A DNA stretch of 64,000 bases, taken from contig JAEERY010000053.1 in the NCBI GenBank assembly GCA_016286035.1, positions 81,566 to 145,565 on the forward strand, in the 5' to 3' direction. The position numbers and the translations under genes were made by a program. Below are positions 9,231 to 18,204 of the stretch, piece by piece; the stretch's first letter is position 1, and each line of letters starts with the position of its first letter. The stretch is from Lachnospiraceae bacterium. GTDB taxonomy: Bacteria; Bacillota; Clostridia; Lachnospirales; Lachnospiraceae. The notes beneath the pieces are model-generated. The model had not been told where the DNA came from. It ran no database searches and saw nothing but the letters and a program-made list of their open reading frames with translations.

Positions 9231-10320
9231 GTTAAAAAACTACAATTTCAAACTGATCCTGTGGGTATTTGCACTGTCTGTAATAGGCTACTTAGTTATC
9301 GGAAGCGCAAAGCAGTCCGTTCAGGTAAGACAGATGTACGGAATAGTGGTCGGAATGATCTTAATGATCATCCTGTCGCTTGTAAATTATACCGTATATT
9401 ACTACATAAGATGGATAATCTACGGCTTTAACATAGTTGCTCTTTTGCTGGTTCTTTTTGCCGGTGTCGAGGTCAACGGATCACATCGTTGGCTCAATAT
9501 CGGATTCCAGTTTCAGCCGTCCGAACTGGCAAAGATTTTATTGATTTTATTCTTTGCTCAGTTTATTATGAAGAATAAGGGTACATTGAATTCTATACCC
9601 ACGATAACGGCCATGATCATGCTGCTTGCAGGTCCCATTTTGCTGATATATAGGGAGCCGGATCTGTCTACGACTATCATGATATTTATGATATTTGCAG
9701 TCATGCTCTTTGTCGGCGGATTGAGCTATAAGATAATATTTGCGATACTCGGTGTCAGCATTCCTGCGGGAGTTGTTTTCTTCTCTATTTTGTTAAGAGA
9801 CGATGACAATATCCTTAAAGGATATCAGACGGGACGAATACTTGCTTGGCTGGATCCTGAGAAATATGCGGATACAACAGCTTATCAGCAGATCAATTCA
9901 AGAATAGCCATAAGTTCGGGACAGCTTGTCGGAAAAGGCTTGAACAATAACGTTATCAGTTCGGTTAAGAACGGTAACTTCATATCTGAGCCACAGACAG
10001 ACTTTATCTACGCGATCGTAGGAGAAGAACTCGGATTTATCGGAGCTGCCGCCGTTATCATCCTGATACTTCTTATCGTAATAGAATGTCTCAGGATAGC
10101 AAGGTATGCAAAAGACGATATGGGAGCACTCATATGTTCCGGAATGGCGGGACTGATAGCTCTTCAGGCATTTATGAACATTGCCGTTGCTACAGGTTCA
10201 ATGCCAAACACAGGTATTCCGCTCCCGTTTGTCAGTTACGGTCTGACCAGCCTTGTCAGTCTGTATATGGGGATAGGCGTAGTCCTTAATGTGGGGCTTC
10301 AAACTACAAAAACACATTAA
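9214..10320 (+). CDS. rodA: RodA-type SEDS peptidoglycan polymerase
   Basis: RodA polymerises lipid II into glycan strands with PBP2 as its partner. The 368-residue protein has about ten membrane helices and SEDS motifs: GSHRWLNIGFQFQPSELAK, REPDLSTT containing the conserved Asp, and near the end GSMPNTGIPLPFVSYG. The start overlaps minC by 17 bases. Position in the mre-PBP2-minC operon makes it RodA and not FtsW or SpoVE. Confidence 0.95.
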   Translation: MLRQYKLKNYNFKLILWVFALSVIGYLVIGSAKQSVQVRQMYGIVVGMILMIILSLVNYTVYYYIRWIIYGFNIVALLLVLFAGVEVNGSHRWLNIGFQFQPSELAKILLILFFAQFIMKNKGTLNSIPTITAMIMLLAGPILLIYREPDLSTTIMIFMIFAVMLFVGGLSYKIIFAILGVSIPAGVVFFSILLRDDDNILKGYQTGRILAWLDPEKYADTTAYQQINSRIAISSGQLVGKGLNNNVISSVKNGNFISEPQTDFIYAIVGEELGFIGAAAVIILILLIVIECLRIARYAKDDMGALICSGMAGLIALQAFMNIAVATGSMPNTGIPLPFVSYGLTSLVSLYMGIGVVLNVGLQTTKTH

Positions 10321-10348
10321 ATTTCGGGGTAAACGGAGAAGGTAATCT

Positions 10349-10744
10349 ATGAATATTGCACTTATTGCGCATGATGCGAAGAAAAAACTCATGCAGAATT
10401 TTTGCATTGCCTACAGAGGCATCCTTAGCAAAAACAATCTGTATGCAACGGGTACGACCGGAAGGCTGATCGAAGAGGTGACAAACTTAAATGTTCATAA
10501 ATTCTTGGCAGGTCATCTCGGAGGAGAACAGCAGATCGGAGCTCAGATCGAACACAACCAGATGGACCTTGTTATCTTTTTGCGTGATCCTTTAAATCCC
10601 AAGAGTCATGAACCCGATGTCAATAATGTTGTGAAGCTCTGCGATATTCATAACATTCCGCTTGCAACTAATCTTGCTACCGCAGAATTACTTATAAAAT
10701 CTCTTGACAGAGGAGATCTTGAGTGGCGTGAGATGTATAAATAG
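10349..10744 (+). CDS. mgsA: Methylglyoxal synthase
   Basis: MgsA converts dihydroxyacetone phosphate to methylglyoxal and phosphate, a bypass used when phosphate is scarce or sugar phosphates accumulate. At 131 residues it matches the family length. It has ALIAHDAKK at the N-terminus, the phosphate-binding ATGTTG, the catalytic-region GGEQQIGA and [15 protein letters not shown]. The gene lies 28 bases after rodA with GGAGAAGG before the ATG. Its 3' end overlaps the next start. Confidence 0.96.
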   Translation: MNIALIAHDAKKKLMQNFCIAYRGILSKNNLYATGTTGRLIEEVTNLNVHKFLAGHLGGEQQIGAQIEHNQMDLVIFLRDPLNPKSHEPDVNNVVKLCDIHNIPLATNLATAELLIKSLDRGDLEWREMYK

Positions 10745-11708
10745 ACTTAAAAAGACAATAACATATCTTCTGATATGCTCTGTGCTTTGTGTATCGTTTT
10801 GCGGCTGTGGCAGTTCGAACATACCGCTTGATTACAAAGTGGCAAACGATCTGTCCGTAAACAGCATAGAGAGCAAAGCTGAAGGATTCTCATCAAATAT
10901 AGCAGTTACGGATAAGGACGTGAGCGGCAAAACCGGTTTCGCTCTGGAAGAGGAATCGGCTGCCGGTCTTTTTGATGTGAATGCAAAGCAGGTTTTATAT
11001 GCAAAAAATGTTCATGAGCAAATGAACCCTGCCAGCCTTACCAAGGTTATGACAGCTATCTGCGCCTTAAAATACGGCAATCTTGAAGACACCATCATAT
11101 GTTCGGAGAATATAAACAATCTTGAGAGCGGAGCCAGCACCTGCGGATTAAAGCCGGGTGACAAGCTAACGCTTGAACAGGCACTCCATTTTATGTTGCT
11201 CCCTTCGGCAAACGATGCAGCCATAGCTATAGCCGAGCATATCTCCGGTTCGGTTGAGGAGTTCTCAAACCTTATGAACAATGAGGCAAAAAGGATCGGT
11301 GCCACAAATTCGCATTTTGTAAATCCTCACGGGCTTACGGCTGAAGATCATTACACGACTGCCTATGACATGTATCTGATCACTAACGAGGCGATACATT
11401 ACGGTACGTTCATGGATATCATACAGTTAAACGAGTATTCAGCAACAATAACGGATAAGAACGGCGGAGAAAAGGATATAGACGTCAAGAGTTCAAACAA
11501 ATTTCATGACGGCACATACACGGCTCCGGAGAGGATAACCGTTATCGGAGGAAAGACCGGAACAACAACTGCTGCGGGTTCCTGCCTGGTACTTGTGACA
11601 AGGGATTCACAGGGCAATCCTTTTATTTCCGTGATATTGCATGCCAGTGAGAGAAGCGTTTTATACGATGAGATGGTGCAGCTTTTGGATGAGATAAATT
11701 CAAGGTAA
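10728..11708 (+). CDS. D-alanyl-D-alanine carboxypeptidase (PBP5/DacA family), probable lipoprotein
   Basis: This serine DD-peptidase trims the terminal D-Ala from pentapeptides. All three active-site motifs are present: SLTK, SAN (in PSANDA) and KTG (GGKTGTT). From GTG at 10728 the protein is about 326 residues, with a hydrophobic N-terminus ending in FCGCGSS, consistent with a lipoprotein signal. AGGAG at 10711-10715 lies 12 bases before this GTG; TTG at 10704 or 10719 is possible. It overlaps mgsA by 17 bases and lacks the C-terminal beta-sandwich and amphipathic anchor of classical PBP5, which fits lipid anchoring instead. Confidence 0.9.
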   Translation: MRCINRLKKTITYLLICSVLCVSFCGCGSSNIPLDYKVANDLSVNSIESKAEGFSSNIAVTDKDVSGKTGFALEEESAAGLFDVNAKQVLYAKNVHEQMNPASLTKVMTAICALKYGNLEDTIICSENINNLESGASTCGLKPGDKLTLEQALHFMLLPSANDAAIAIAEHISGSVEEFSNLMNNEAKRIGATNSHFVNPHGLTAEDHYTTAYDMYLITNEAIHYGTFMDIIQLNEYSATITDKNGGEKDIDVKSSNKFHDGTYTAPERITVIGGKTGTTTAAGSCLVLVTRDSQGNPFISVILHASERSVLYDEMVQLLDEINSR

Positions 11709-11714
11709 AAACAG

Positions 11715-11743
11715 TTGTGTTTTGAGTGGTGTTATCTTATAAT
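11715..11743 (+). promoter_or_regulatory. Sigma-A-type promoter for the P-loop gene
   Basis: TTGTGT (11715-11720) and TATAAT (11738-11743) are separated by exactly 17 bases. They lie in the only gap between the carboxypeptidase gene and the next start, so the downstream gene probably has its own transcript. Predicted from sequence only. Confidence 0.55.
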
Positions 11744-11791
11744 ATCACTAGGGGTTATTGCTCAAATTTTTTCTTTACAGGAGGGCTACCA

Positions 11792-12211
11792 ATGGTTCAG
11801 TTAATTGTAGGCAAAGAAGGTAAGGGTAAAACAAAACACCTTCTTGATAAAGTCAACGAAGAGATTAAAGAAGCATCAGGTAACATTGTATTTTTAGACA
11901 GAAGTTCAAAGCACATGTTTGAACTGAACAACAAAGTAAGACTAATCAATGTATCGGAATACGATTTTGAGAACAGTTCAGAGTTCATAGGTTTCATCTA
12001 TGGTATAATTTCACAGGATCACGATATTGAACAGATGTATATAGACGGTCTGATGAAGATCGCAAGACTTACAAAAGAAGCATTTGAAGAGATAGTTGAA
12101 AGATTCGAGAATATATCTGACAAGTTCGATCTTAAGATCATTGTCAGTGCATCAATAGATAAGAGTGAATTAAGTCCTGAGATCCAGGAAAAAGTTATTG
12201 TAGCATTATAA
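11792..12211 (+). CDS. Small P-loop protein of unknown function
   Basis: The 139-residue protein starts at ATG 11792, behind a strong AGGAGGG; an upstream in-frame Met at 11726 lacks such a site. It opens with a Walker A motif, GKEGKGKT, at about residues 6-13. The remainder is predicted alpha/beta with hydrophobic strands such as NIVFLDRSS and LKIIVSAS, but no clear Walker B was recognised. No transmembrane segment is visible. Similar small ATP-binding proteins occur near sepF in Lachnospiraceae and are sometimes labelled PilT-like, without real support. It is flanked by its own promoter and terminator, a monocistronic unit. Function unknown. Confidence 0.8.
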   Translation: MVQLIVGKEGKGKTKHLLDKVNEEIKEASGNIVFLDRSSKHMFELNNKVRLINVSEYDFENSSEFIGFIYGIISQDHDIEQMYIDGLMKIARLTKEAFEEIVERFENISDKFDLKIIVSASIDKSELSPEIQEKVIVAL

Positions 12212-12222
12212 GTAAAAACCAA

Positions 12223-12248
12223 AAAGCCTCGGAGCTGTCCGGGGCTTT
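12223..12248 (+). terminator. Rho-independent terminator after the P-loop gene
   Basis: An 11-bp stem (12223-12233 with 12238-12248, one G-T pair) closes a four-base GCTG loop and is followed by TAATTTCTTT. It lies 12 bases past the stop of the P-loop gene. Confidence 0.85.
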
Positions 12249-12288
12249 AATTTCTTTGACAGCTAAGAATCTAGGAAAGGATAAGATC

Positions 12289-13686
12289 ATGGCATCTGAT
12301 AACAACAAGATATCGCGAATAAACAAGCCGCTAAATCTTAATATAGGTATGATCTTTTTCTTTGTCATTCTGATATACATTATCATCTGCGTCGTAATGT
12401 ATTTCACTTCAAAGCATATCACGGGTTATCAGGTAAAGACGGGATCGCTGTCCATATCAAACATATATGAAGGCATCGCCTTAAGGGACGAGACGGTCGT
12501 TACCGCCGGATGTGCGGGCTACGTCAATTATTTTGCGACTGAGGGCGAGAAGGTCGGAACCGGAAATCTTGTCTGCGGAATAGACGAGACCGGAGCTCTT
12601 CAGGATTATATTAATCAGAATATAGATTCAGGAAATGATGTTTTAAGCGAAAGGGATCTGTCATCGCTTAAAAACGAGATGATCAATTTCTCGTCTGCAT
12701 TCAATGAAAAGGACTTTTCTTCGGTATATGAATTTAAATATGCGCTTCAGGGTGATGTATTAAAGTTCTCCAACAGAAATCTGCTCAATTCGCTTGAGGA
12801 TCTTAAAGCGCAGAGTGCACTCATAAAGCTTTGTAATTCTCCCGCATCCGGAGTTGTCGTATACTCCATAGACGGATTTGAGAACAAATCTGCTGTAAAT
12901 GCACAGGAAAGCTGGTTTGATAAGGAAAAGTATGAGGAGAACAAGCATCAGCTGATAAACAATGACATAGTCTCTATCGGGGATCCGCTTTTTAAGCTAT
13001 CCGACAGCGAGACATGGTCGATCCTTATTAAGGTTGATGCGGACAGGGTTCAGGAACTGGTAGACGAGAAGTATGTAAAGGTCAAGTTCTTAAAGAACCA
13101 GTATGAGTCGTGGGCAAAGATAACTGAGGTTCAGGGTGCCGATGACGGTCATTACATCCTTTTGTCATTTACCAATTCGATGATAACGTTCGTGCTTGAC
13201 AGATATATCAACATCGAACTTTTGCTCAATAACGAGACAGGATTAAAGGTGCCCAATTCAGCCATATGCGACAAGGCGTTCTTTATGGTTCCCATGGACT
13301 TTGTCACAAAAGGCAATGACGGCATGGACGGTATCATGAGAGAGACATACAACGAAGACGGCGAGATGATCCCCGAGTTCATTCCCGTTACGATATACAA
13401 TATCGATTCGGAGAATAATGCGTATCTTGATGATTCGATCCTGCGTCTTGGCGACAGGATATTTATGCCCGATTCAACGCAGACATTCACGATAAGCAAG
13501 TCCGGAACACTGACCGGTGTGTATAACATCAATAAGGGTTACGCGGATTTCAAGGAGATAGAGATACTTGATTCGAATGATGAATACAGTATCATAAAAT
13601 CGAATACAGCATACGGACTTGTGGCATATGATTATATCGTTTTAGATGCACAGTCTGTAGAAACGGATGAATTTATTTATGAATGA
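12289..13686 (+). CDS. HlyD-like membrane-anchored adaptor protein
   Basis: The 465-residue protein starts at ATG 12289 with AGGAAAGG upstream. It has one N-terminal transmembrane helix (about residues 21-43), followed by a lipoyl/barrel-sandwich-like half with GYVNYFATEGEKVGTG and a second half with SPASGVVVYSIDG, the arrangement of HlyD/RND adaptor-type proteins. A helical stretch separates the halves. No cognate pump lies next to it. In Lachnospiraceae such a gene often precedes yggS-sepF, which suggests an envelope or division role, but this is inference from context. The 3' end overlaps the yggS start. Confidence 0.75.
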   Translation: MASDNNKISRINKPLNLNIGMIFFFVILIYIIICVVMYFTSKHITGYQVKTGSLSISNIYEGIALRDETVVTAGCAGYVNYFATEGEKVGTGNLVCGIDETGALQDYINQNIDSGNDVLSERDLSSLKNEMINFSSAFNEKDFSSVYEFKYALQGDVLKFSNRNLLNSLEDLKAQSALIKLCNSPASGVVVYSIDGFENKSAVNAQESWFDKEKYEENKHQLINNDIVSIGDPLFKLSDSETWSILIKVDADRVQELVDEKYVKVKFLKNQYESWAKITEVQGADDGHYILLSFTNSMITFVLDRYINIELLLNNETGLKVPNSAICDKAFFMVPMDFVTKGNDGMDGIMRETYNEDGEMIPEFIPVTIYNIDSENNAYLDDSILRLGDRIFMPDSTQTFTISKSGTLTGVYNINKGYADFKEIEILDSNDEYSIIKSNTAYGLVAYDYIVLDAQSVETDEFIYE

Positions 13687-14356
13687 TATAGTTGCAAACA
13701 TTAAAAATGTCAGTGAGAATATTAAAAAGGCCAATAAAGAAACAAAGCTTATCGCCGTGAGCAAGACAAAGCCCGTTGAGATGTTAAAAGAGGCCTATGA
13801 TGCCGGAATGAGGGATTTTGGCGAGAACAAGGTACAGGAGATACTCGATAAATACGATAAGCTTCCTTCTGACATAAGATGGCACATGATAGGACATCTT
13901 CAGACAAACAAGGTCAAATATATCGCAGATAAGGTATTTATGATCCACAGTGTCGATTCCGTAAAGCTTGCGGTTGAGATAAGCAGACGTGCGATCCAGG
14001 CCGGAAGGATCATACCGGTACTGATAGAGATAAATATCGGTGACGAGGAGAGTAAGTTCGGGATAAAGCCTAACGATCTCGAAGAGCTTTTGCGTGAGAT
14101 CGCTCCTTTTGAAGGGATTAAGATAAGCGGACTTATGTGCGTGGCTCCTTATACCGAATCAGCCGAGGAAAACAGAGTATATTTCAAACAAATGAAACAA
14201 TTATCTGTTGACATAATGCAGAAAAACATAGATAATGTTTTTATGAATGTTTTGTCAATGGGTATGTCCGGAGACTATGAAGTCGCTGCAAGTGAAGGCG
14301 CGACATATGTACGTGTGGGAACGGGGATATTCGGAGAGAGAGATTATAATATTTGA
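13679..14356 (+). CDS. YggS/PLPBP family pyridoxal phosphate homeostasis protein
   Basis: The 225-residue protein is a monomeric PLP-binding TIM barrel of the YggS/YlmE family, which affects vitamin B6 and amino-acid homeostasis and has no known catalytic activity. Family blocks are LIAVSKTK with the PLP lysine, DFGENKVQE, RWHMIGHLQTNK, SGLMCVAPY and LSMGMSGDYE. The preferred start is ATG 13679; ATG 13667 in the same frame would overlap the previous gene more deeply. As in Bacillus (ylmE-sepF) it directly precedes sepF. Confidence 0.93.
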   Translation: MNDIVANIKNVSENIKKANKETKLIAVSKTKPVEMLKEAYDAGMRDFGENKVQEILDKYDKLPSDIRWHMIGHLQTNKVKYIADKVFMIHSVDSVKLAVEISRRAIQAGRIIPVLIEINIGDEESKFGIKPNDLEELLREIAPFEGIKISGLMCVAPYTESAEENRVYFKQMKQLSVDIMQKNIDNVFMNVLSMGMSGDYEVAASEGATYVRVGTGIFGERDYNI

Positions 14357-14372
14357 TTTAGGAGAATGAATT

Positions 14373-14873
14373 ATGGGACTTATGGATAATTTTATATCAG
14401 CCATGAAGTTGGGTGATAATGACGAAGAATATGATGAGGATGATGAATACCTCGATGATCCCGATACAGAACTTGATGAACAGCCGAAGGTAAGCAAGAT
14501 CTCAGGCAATCAGGGAAGCACTATTGATGAGGGCGGTCCGAGAAAGCCTGTATTGTCAAAGGCTTCAATGAGTCGTGTTAAGAAAACGGGGAGCGGTATG
14601 GAAGTTTGTGTGATCAAGCCTACAAGCGTAGAAGAGTCAAGAGAGATAACCGATACATTGCTCGCAAATCGTACGGTAGTCCTCAACATGGAAGGACTTG
14701 ATGTTGATATGGCACAGCGTATAATCGATTTTGCATCGGGTTCATGCTATGCGATACACGGAAATCTTCAGAAGATATCGCATTACATATTTATCATTAC
14801 CCCGGCAAGTGTTGATATCTCGGGTGATTTTCAGGAGATCTTGAGTGAATCATTCAATGTTCCGTCAATCTAA
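14373..14873 (+). CDS. sepF: Cell division protein SepF
   Basis: SepF anchors FtsZ to the membrane and shapes the septum in Gram-positive bacteria. The 166-residue protein has a short N-terminal amphipathic stretch (MGLMDNFISAMKLG) for membrane binding, an Asp/Glu-rich linker, and the C-terminal SepF fold with the blocks TSVEESREITDTLLANRTVVLNM (split over residues 90-112) and RIIDFASGSCYAIHGNLQKI. AGGAGAATGAATT precedes the ATG. It is the last gene before a strong terminator. Confidence 0.95.
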   Translation: MGLMDNFISAMKLGDNDEEYDEDDEYLDDPDTELDEQPKVSKISGNQGSTIDEGGPRKPVLSKASMSRVKKTGSGMEVCVIKPTSVEESREITDTLLANRTVVLNMEGLDVDMAQRIIDFASGSCYAIHGNLQKISHYIFIITPASVDISGDFQEILSESFNVPSI

Positions 14874-14878
14874 ACATT

Positions 14879-14904
14879 AAAAGCTTGTCAGACGACAAGC
14901 TTTT
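14879..14904 (+). terminator. Rho-independent terminator after sepF
   Basis: A perfect 11-bp stem (14879-14889 with 14894-14904) has the four-base loop AGAC and is followed by a T-rich tail. It starts five bases after the sepF stop. Confidence 0.92.
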
Positions 14905-14934
14905 TTCTTTTATATGATCATGTGAGGTGAGTGT

Positions 14935-16050
14935 ATGTCAAGGATTATGATAAAGGCTCCTGCAAAGGGAGATTATGAAGTAGTCATAGAACAGGGCTTT
15001 GAGAATCTTAAGGAAGAGATAACAAAGGTCGGATGCTTTCGGAACAAGGTCTGCATCATTTCAGATCTTAATGTATGGCAGATATACGGAGAGCAGGTAG
15101 CAGCTGTATTTGGCGAGAATGAATGCGAGGTCGATCACATAGTTCTTGAGCCGGGTGAAGTCAGCAAGGCTACGGAAGATCTGCTTCCTTGCTACAAAGA
15201 ACTTCTTATGAAGGCATATTCGAGGAGTGATTACATCGTTTCGCTCGGCGGAGGTGTTGTTACTGATTATGCCGGCTTTATAGCAGCCACCTTCAAATGC
15301 GGCACAAAGCTCATTCATATCCCTACTTCGCTTATGGCCATGGTCAGCAGTTCTGTCGGCGGAAAAGTAGGCGTTGATTTTGATGAATACAAAAATATGA
15401 TAGGTGCTTATTATAATCCTTCTTTGGTGTATATAAACACATCATGCATAGAGACACTTGAGGATGTTCAGTACTTCAGTGGATTCGCAGAGGTAATGAA
15501 GGTTGCGATAGTAAAGAGTTCGAGTGTTTATGAATGGCTTATCGATAATCTTTATGAGATCTGTGAAAAAGACAAGGGCATCGTAGAAGATATGATCGAG
15601 CAGACTATAAGCCTCGAGAAGATCTACATAGACAAGGATCCTTACAATATTTCGGACAGGATCGTTTTGAATCTGGGTCATACGGTAGGTCATGCGCTTG
15701 AAAGAGCAAAGAACTTCACCATGACACAGGGTGAATGCATAGCTCTCGGTATAATAGCCGCTGCTCATATATCGTTAAAGCGTGAGATGCTCTCGCTTGA
15801 GGAATACCTTGAGATCAGAGACATGTTTGTACCTTTCAATCTGCCTATAACGATAGAGGATATCGATATAGAGTCCGTTATCAAGGATATAAGACTTGAT
15901 ATGTGCTCAGGTGAAAAAGGACAGTGCTTTGTTCTGCTTAAAAAGATAGGAAAGGCTGTTATCGATACGAATGTTACGGATGATGAGCTCAGAGAGGCTC
16001 TTAAGGAAATAAGATTCAGCGAAGAGGATGTTATAGAGAGAAATGACTAA
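14935..16050 (+). CDS. 3-dehydroquinate synthase (AroB) family protein with altered active site
   Basis: The 371-residue protein is a sugar-phosphate cyclase of the dehydroquinate synthase family: GGGVVTDYAGFIAATF, SSSVGGKVGVD, YKNMIGAYYNP, GFAEVMK and LNLGHTVGHALE all match. Compared with authentic AroB, four substrate- or metal-binding positions differ: Cys122 for the Arg of MRG, Ser138 for the Asp of VDSSVGGK, Glu228 for the conserved Lys before the VV-x-x-DE segment, and Gln265 for the His zinc ligand of THGE. The other zinc ligands, Glu186 and His249, are kept. It may be a divergent cyclase or a degenerate paralogue. No other aro gene is nearby; it overlaps lspA by 8 bases. Confidence 0.82.
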   Translation: MSRIMIKAPAKGDYEVVIEQGFENLKEEITKVGCFRNKVCIISDLNVWQIYGEQVAAVFGENECEVDHIVLEPGEVSKATEDLLPCYKELLMKAYSRSDYIVSLGGGVVTDYAGFIAATFKCGTKLIHIPTSLMAMVSSSVGGKVGVDFDEYKNMIGAYYNPSLVYINTSCIETLEDVQYFSGFAEVMKVAIVKSSSVYEWLIDNLYEICEKDKGIVEDMIEQTISLEKIYIDKDPYNISDRIVLNLGHTVGHALERAKNFTMTQGECIALGIIAAAHISLKREMLSLEEYLEIRDMFVPFNLPITIEDIDIESVIKDIRLDMCSGEKGQCFVLLKKIGKAVIDTNVTDDELREALKEIRFSEEDVIERND

Positions 16051-16573
16051 GAATTCAAAATCATTTCACCTGACAATAGATCTGATAAGTATTATCGTGC
16101 TGATAATACTTGACAGGATCACAAAAAATCTGGCAGTGAGCCATCTTAAGGATAAGCCGGCTTACCCCATAATAAACAAGGTTTTTGTACTGTCTTATCT
16201 GGAAAACAGAGGAGCGGCATTCGGGATATTTCAAAACAAGCAGATATTCTTTCTGATAGTCAGTGTAATATTTGTTGTTGCGATCACGTATATCCTTCTT
16301 AAACTGCCTCTTGAGAAGAAGTTTTTGGCTGCGGAGATCGTACTAGTATTTCTGGCCGCAGGTGCATTCGGAAATATGATAGACAGAGCGATCCAGAATT
16401 ATGTGGTCGATTTTTTCTATTTTGAACTGATCGATTTCCCGGTTTTCAATGTGGCAGACATATACGTTACCTTAAGCTGTATTGCTCTTTTTATCCTGAT
16501 CGTATTTGTATACAAGGAAGACGATCTTGAGTTTTTAAACTTTAAAAAGAAAAACAAAGATGAACAGATATGA
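16043..16573 (+). CDS. lspA: Lipoprotein signal peptidase LspA
   Basis: LspA is the membrane aspartyl protease that removes signal peptides from diacylglyceryl-modified prolipoproteins. The 176-residue protein has four transmembrane helices. The motifs NRGAAFGIF, GNMIDRA...VVDFF and FNVADIYV carry the two catalytic aspartates. It overlaps the upstream gene by 8 bases and the downstream pseudouridine synthase by 14, the common lspA-rluD pairing. Several predicted lipoproteins in the window would be its substrates. Confidence 0.96.
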   Translation: MTKNSKSFHLTIDLISIIVLIILDRITKNLAVSHLKDKPAYPIINKVFVLSYLENRGAAFGIFQNKQIFFLIVSVIFVVAITYILLKLPLEKKFLAAEIVLVFLAAGAFGNMIDRAIQNYVVDFFYFELIDFPVFNVADIYVTLSCIALFILIVFVYKEDDLEFLNFKKKNKDEQI

Positions 16574-17483
16574 TTTCCTGATAGATGAGACAACTGAAGG
16601 AGAACGACTTGACAAAGGGCTGTCTTTGATAACCGACGATTCTATCTCAAGATCGTTTATACAAAAACTGATCAAAGACAAGAAGGTGTTTGTCAATACA
16701 AAGCCACAAAAAGCATCTTATACGCTTAAAAACGGTGATGAGGTCGTCTTTGAGACAGACGATCCCCTGGAGTGCAATGTAGAGCCTCAGGACATACCGC
16801 TTGATATACTTTATGAGGACAGCGATGTTATCGTGATAAACAAGCCAAAGAACATGGTCGTGCATCCCGCACCGGGGCATATGAGCGATACTCTGGTAAA
16901 TGCCCTTTTGTTTCATTGCAGGGGAACACTTTCGGGGATAAACGGCATTCTTCGTCCCGGTATAGTCCACAGGATCGATAAGGATACGACCGGGAGCGTT
17001 ATAGTGTGTAAGAATGATGCTTCTCACAGATCGATCGCCGAACAGTTGAAAGAACACTCCATAAACAGGAGATACAGAGCCATTGTCCATGGAAACCTTA
17101 AGCAGGATGAGGGTACGATCGAGACTCTTATCGGAAGGGATCCTAAGGACAGAAAAAAGATGAGCGCGAGAGTGAGTGACGGAAAGAAAGCGATCACTCA
17201 TTACAGGGTTCTTGAAAGATTTAAGGATTACACATATATAGAATGTGTTCTGGAGACCGGAAGGACTCATCAGATAAGAGTCCATATGGCATACATCGGA
17301 CATCCGATAATGGGAGATACTATATATTCGGGCAATAAAAATCCATTTAAGATAGATACCCAGTGTCTTCATGCATACATACTCGGATTTGTAAGTCCGA
17401 GTAGCAAAGAGTATATTGAGACCACAGCTCCCCTGCCTTTATATTTTGAAGAATTGCTTGAGAAACTCAGAACAATTCGGTAA
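16560..17483 (+). CDS. RluD-type 23S rRNA pseudouridine synthase
   Basis: The 307-residue protein has an N-terminal S4 RNA-binding domain (about residues 12-75, ending near GDEVVFET) and an RluA/RluD catalytic domain. The catalytic Asp lies in HRIDKDTTG, and later blocks include RYRAIVHG and ETGRTHQIRVHMAYIGHPIMGD. It converts uridines in large-subunit rRNA to pseudouridine; the exact positions cannot be read from sequence. It starts inside lspA. Confidence 0.93.
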   Translation: MNRYDFLIDETTEGERLDKGLSLITDDSISRSFIQKLIKDKKVFVNTKPQKASYTLKNGDEVVFETDDPLECNVEPQDIPLDILYEDSDVIVINKPKNMVVHPAPGHMSDTLVNALLFHCRGTLSGINGILRPGIVHRIDKDTTGSVIVCKNDASHRSIAEQLKEHSINRRYRAIVHGNLKQDEGTIETLIGRDPKDRKKMSARVSDGKKAITHYRVLERFKDYTYIECVLETGRTHQIRVHMAYIGHPIMGDTIYSGNKNPFKIDTQCLHAYILGFVSPSSKEYIETTAPLPLYFEELLEKLRTIR

Positions 17484-17519
17484 AATATAATTGAGAAAAT
17501 GTATAAGGGAGGTGACGGC

Positions 17520-18140
17520 ATGAATACAATCATAACCATCGGACGTCAGGCTGGTTCAGGCGGAAGAGAGATAGGTGAAAAACTCTCACAGCATTTCGGA
17601 ATTCCTTTCTTTGATCGCGAGCTTTTAAGCCGTGCCGCAAAAGAAAGCGGTTTTTGTGAAGAGATGATCCAGATGCATGATGAAAAACCGACCAATTCAT
17701 TTCTTTACAATCTGGTAATGGATACGTATTCGTTTGGATACAATACATCCACATTTGTCGACATGCCCATCAGTCATAAGGTATTCCTTGCGCAGTTTGA
17801 TACCGTTAAAAAGATCGCTGACGAAGGACCGTGCGTTATTGTCGGAAGATGTGCGGATTATGCATTAAGTGATTATGAAAATGTCTTAAGACTGTTCATA
17901 TATGCGGACGATGAGGACCGCAGCAAACGTCTTATGGACAGATTTAAACTTGAGGAAAAAGATGCGGTCGATCTTATGAACAAGACAGATAAGAAGCGTG
18001 CGAGTTATTACAACTATTATTCCTCAAAGAAATGGGGACATGCCGAGAGCTATGATCTGTGCATAAACAGTTCGTGTCTCGGAATCGACGGAACCGTAAA
18101 GCTTATCATACAGGCTGTAGAAGAGTTTGATAAAAAATGA
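17520..18140 (+). CDS. Cytidylate kinase-like family protein
   Basis: The 206-residue protein starts at ATG 17520 behind GGGAGGTG. It has the P-loop GRQAGSGGREIG, then FFDRELL and a CVIVGRCADYAL strand, as in the AAA_26 cytidylate-kinase-like family that is abundant in Clostridia. Such proteins resemble Cmk but are shorter and lack a proven substrate, so phosphotransfer to a nucleotide is an inference. It ends just before a hairpin terminator. Confidence 0.88.
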   Translation: MNTIITIGRQAGSGGREIGEKLSQHFGIPFFDRELLSRAAKESGFCEEMIQMHDEKPTNSFLYNLVMDTYSFGYNTSTFVDMPISHKVFLAQFDTVKKIADEGPCVIVGRCADYALSDYENVLRLFIYADDEDRSKRLMDRFKLEEKDAVDLMNKTDKKRASYYNYYSSKKWGHAESYDLCINSSCLGIDGTVKLIIQAVEEFDKK

Positions 18141-18150
18141 TTCGAAAAAG

Positions 18151-18175
18151 TCAGCCCGGTAAACAGCCGGGCTGA
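18151..18175 (+). terminator. Hairpin terminator after the cytidylate kinase-like gene
   Basis: A perfect 9-bp GC-rich stem (18151-18159 with 18167-18175), a 7-base loop and a modest T-containing tail (AATCTTTAAAT) lie 10 bases past the stop. The weak T-tract leaves some room for readthrough into the moxR operon. Confidence 0.75.
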
Positions 18176-18204
18176 AATCTTTAAATATAGAGGAACTTCT
18201 TTTT

